This document shows, one piece after another, positions 63,761 to 64,000 of a stretch of 64,000 bases of DNA. The stretch's first letter is position 1, and every line of letters starts with the position of its first letter. The notes below the pieces were generated by a model. The model did no database searches. It saw only the letters and a list, made by a program, of their open reading frames with translations, and had not been told where the DNA came from. The stretch covers positions 1,302,001 through 1,366,000 of the forward strand of contig NZ_CP079107.1 in NCBI RefSeq assembly GCF_019285735.1. Direction: 5' to 3'. Origin of the DNA: Paeniglutamicibacter sp. Y32M11 (GTDB lineage Bacteria; Actinomycetota; Actinomycetes; Actinomycetales; Micrococcaceae). The translations under genes were made by a program, and so were the position numbers.

Positions 63761-64000
63761 TCCAAGAAATCCGCATTAGCGACCTGGGCGTCATTTCCCA
63801 AGCGACCCTGCCGCTGGGCCCTGGCTTCAGCGTTGTCACCGGTGAGACCGGTGCCGGCAAAACCATGGTCATCACCGCACTGGGCCTGCTCCTTGGGCGC
63901 CGCGCAGATGCCGGGGCAGTACGCCACGGAGCTAAGCAAGCCGTCGCGGATGCAACGATTCTGCTCCCGGCCACCAGCAAGGTACTTGACCGTGCCGAGG
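63757..64000 (+). CDS. recN: DNA repair ATPase RecN (3' end outside window)
   Basis: The first 81 codons of an SMC-like repair protein acting at double-strand breaks. MIQEIRISDLGVISQATLPLGPGFSVVTGETGAGKTMVITALGLLLGRRAD holds the Walker A loop GETGAGKT in the typical RecN context. The ATG overlaps the nadK TGA by bases atga. The gene continues past the window edge. Confidence 0.95.
   Translation, partial: MIQEIRISDLGVISQATLPLGPGFSVVTGETGAGKTMVITALGLLLGRRADAGAVRHGAKQAVADATILLPATSKVLDRAE

Overview
The window is chromosomal DNA of a high-GC Gram-positive bacterium, most likely a member of the Micrococcaceae close to Arthrobacter. Support comes from the gene order and from 16S/23S sequences of actinobacterial type with no tRNA in the 16S-23S spacer. 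A mycothiol-dependent-type enzyme, lipoproteins and many apparently leaderless genes fit the same group. The backbone follows an order known from other actinobacteria (compare M. tuberculosis tsnR, pheS-pheT, argCJBDFR-argH, mpg, tyrS, Rv1691, Rv1692, Rv1693, tlyA, ppnK, recN), with accessory blocks set into it.

Layout. 1-10.7 kb: the end of a TrmH/TsnR-type rRNA methyltransferase, a CDF transporter, MutT, pyroglutamyl peptidase, a SIMPL protein, an HExxH protein, an LppM-like lipoprotein, a lipoprotein penicillin-binding protein, then pheST. 10.7-25.6 kb is accessory: a small membrane protein plus HTH regulator behind a palindromic operator, PPK2, and a cluster of M1 peptidase, Pls-type single-module membrane NRPS and a divergent phosphopantetheinyl transferase. 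A sugar ABC importer without an ATPase, a ROK repressor, a frameshifted DUF1990 gene and a quinone oxidoreductase follow. 25.7-36.7 kb: argCJBDFR and argH, each part headed by paired ARG boxes. They are separated by a 3.4 kb block (SRPBCC/ArsR, a lipoprotein gene with an in-frame stop, macrodomain, ankyrin protein), and argG is absent. 36.8-42.5 kb: MDMPI-like protein, mpg, apt, a HelD/HelR-type ATPase and tyrS.

42.6-57.8 kb holds two almost identical rRNA operons (16S-23S-5S) in direct tandem. Between them lie a complete IS1249-type element of the IS256 group and a Fic-domain protein. The IS sits inside a Rho-independent terminator hairpin and is flanked by an 8-bp target duplication. 58-64 kb: a gene for an Arg/Gly-rich protein with about 30 repeats of an FKPREDRGG-type unit and a TPR-like C-terminal domain, then a HAD phosphatase, a small conserved protein, tlyA, nadK and the start of recN.

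The most interesting items are these. First, the Pls-type NRPS: its adenylation pocket reads D-A-E-S-I-G-T-V-V-K, close to the known lysine code, which suggests an epsilon-poly-lysine-like homopolymer pathway with its own PPTase and peptidase. Second, the repeat-expanded RGG/TPR protein. Third, the IS inserted in a terminator between tandem rrn operons. All coordinates and motifs come from reading the sequence by eye; no database search was possible.
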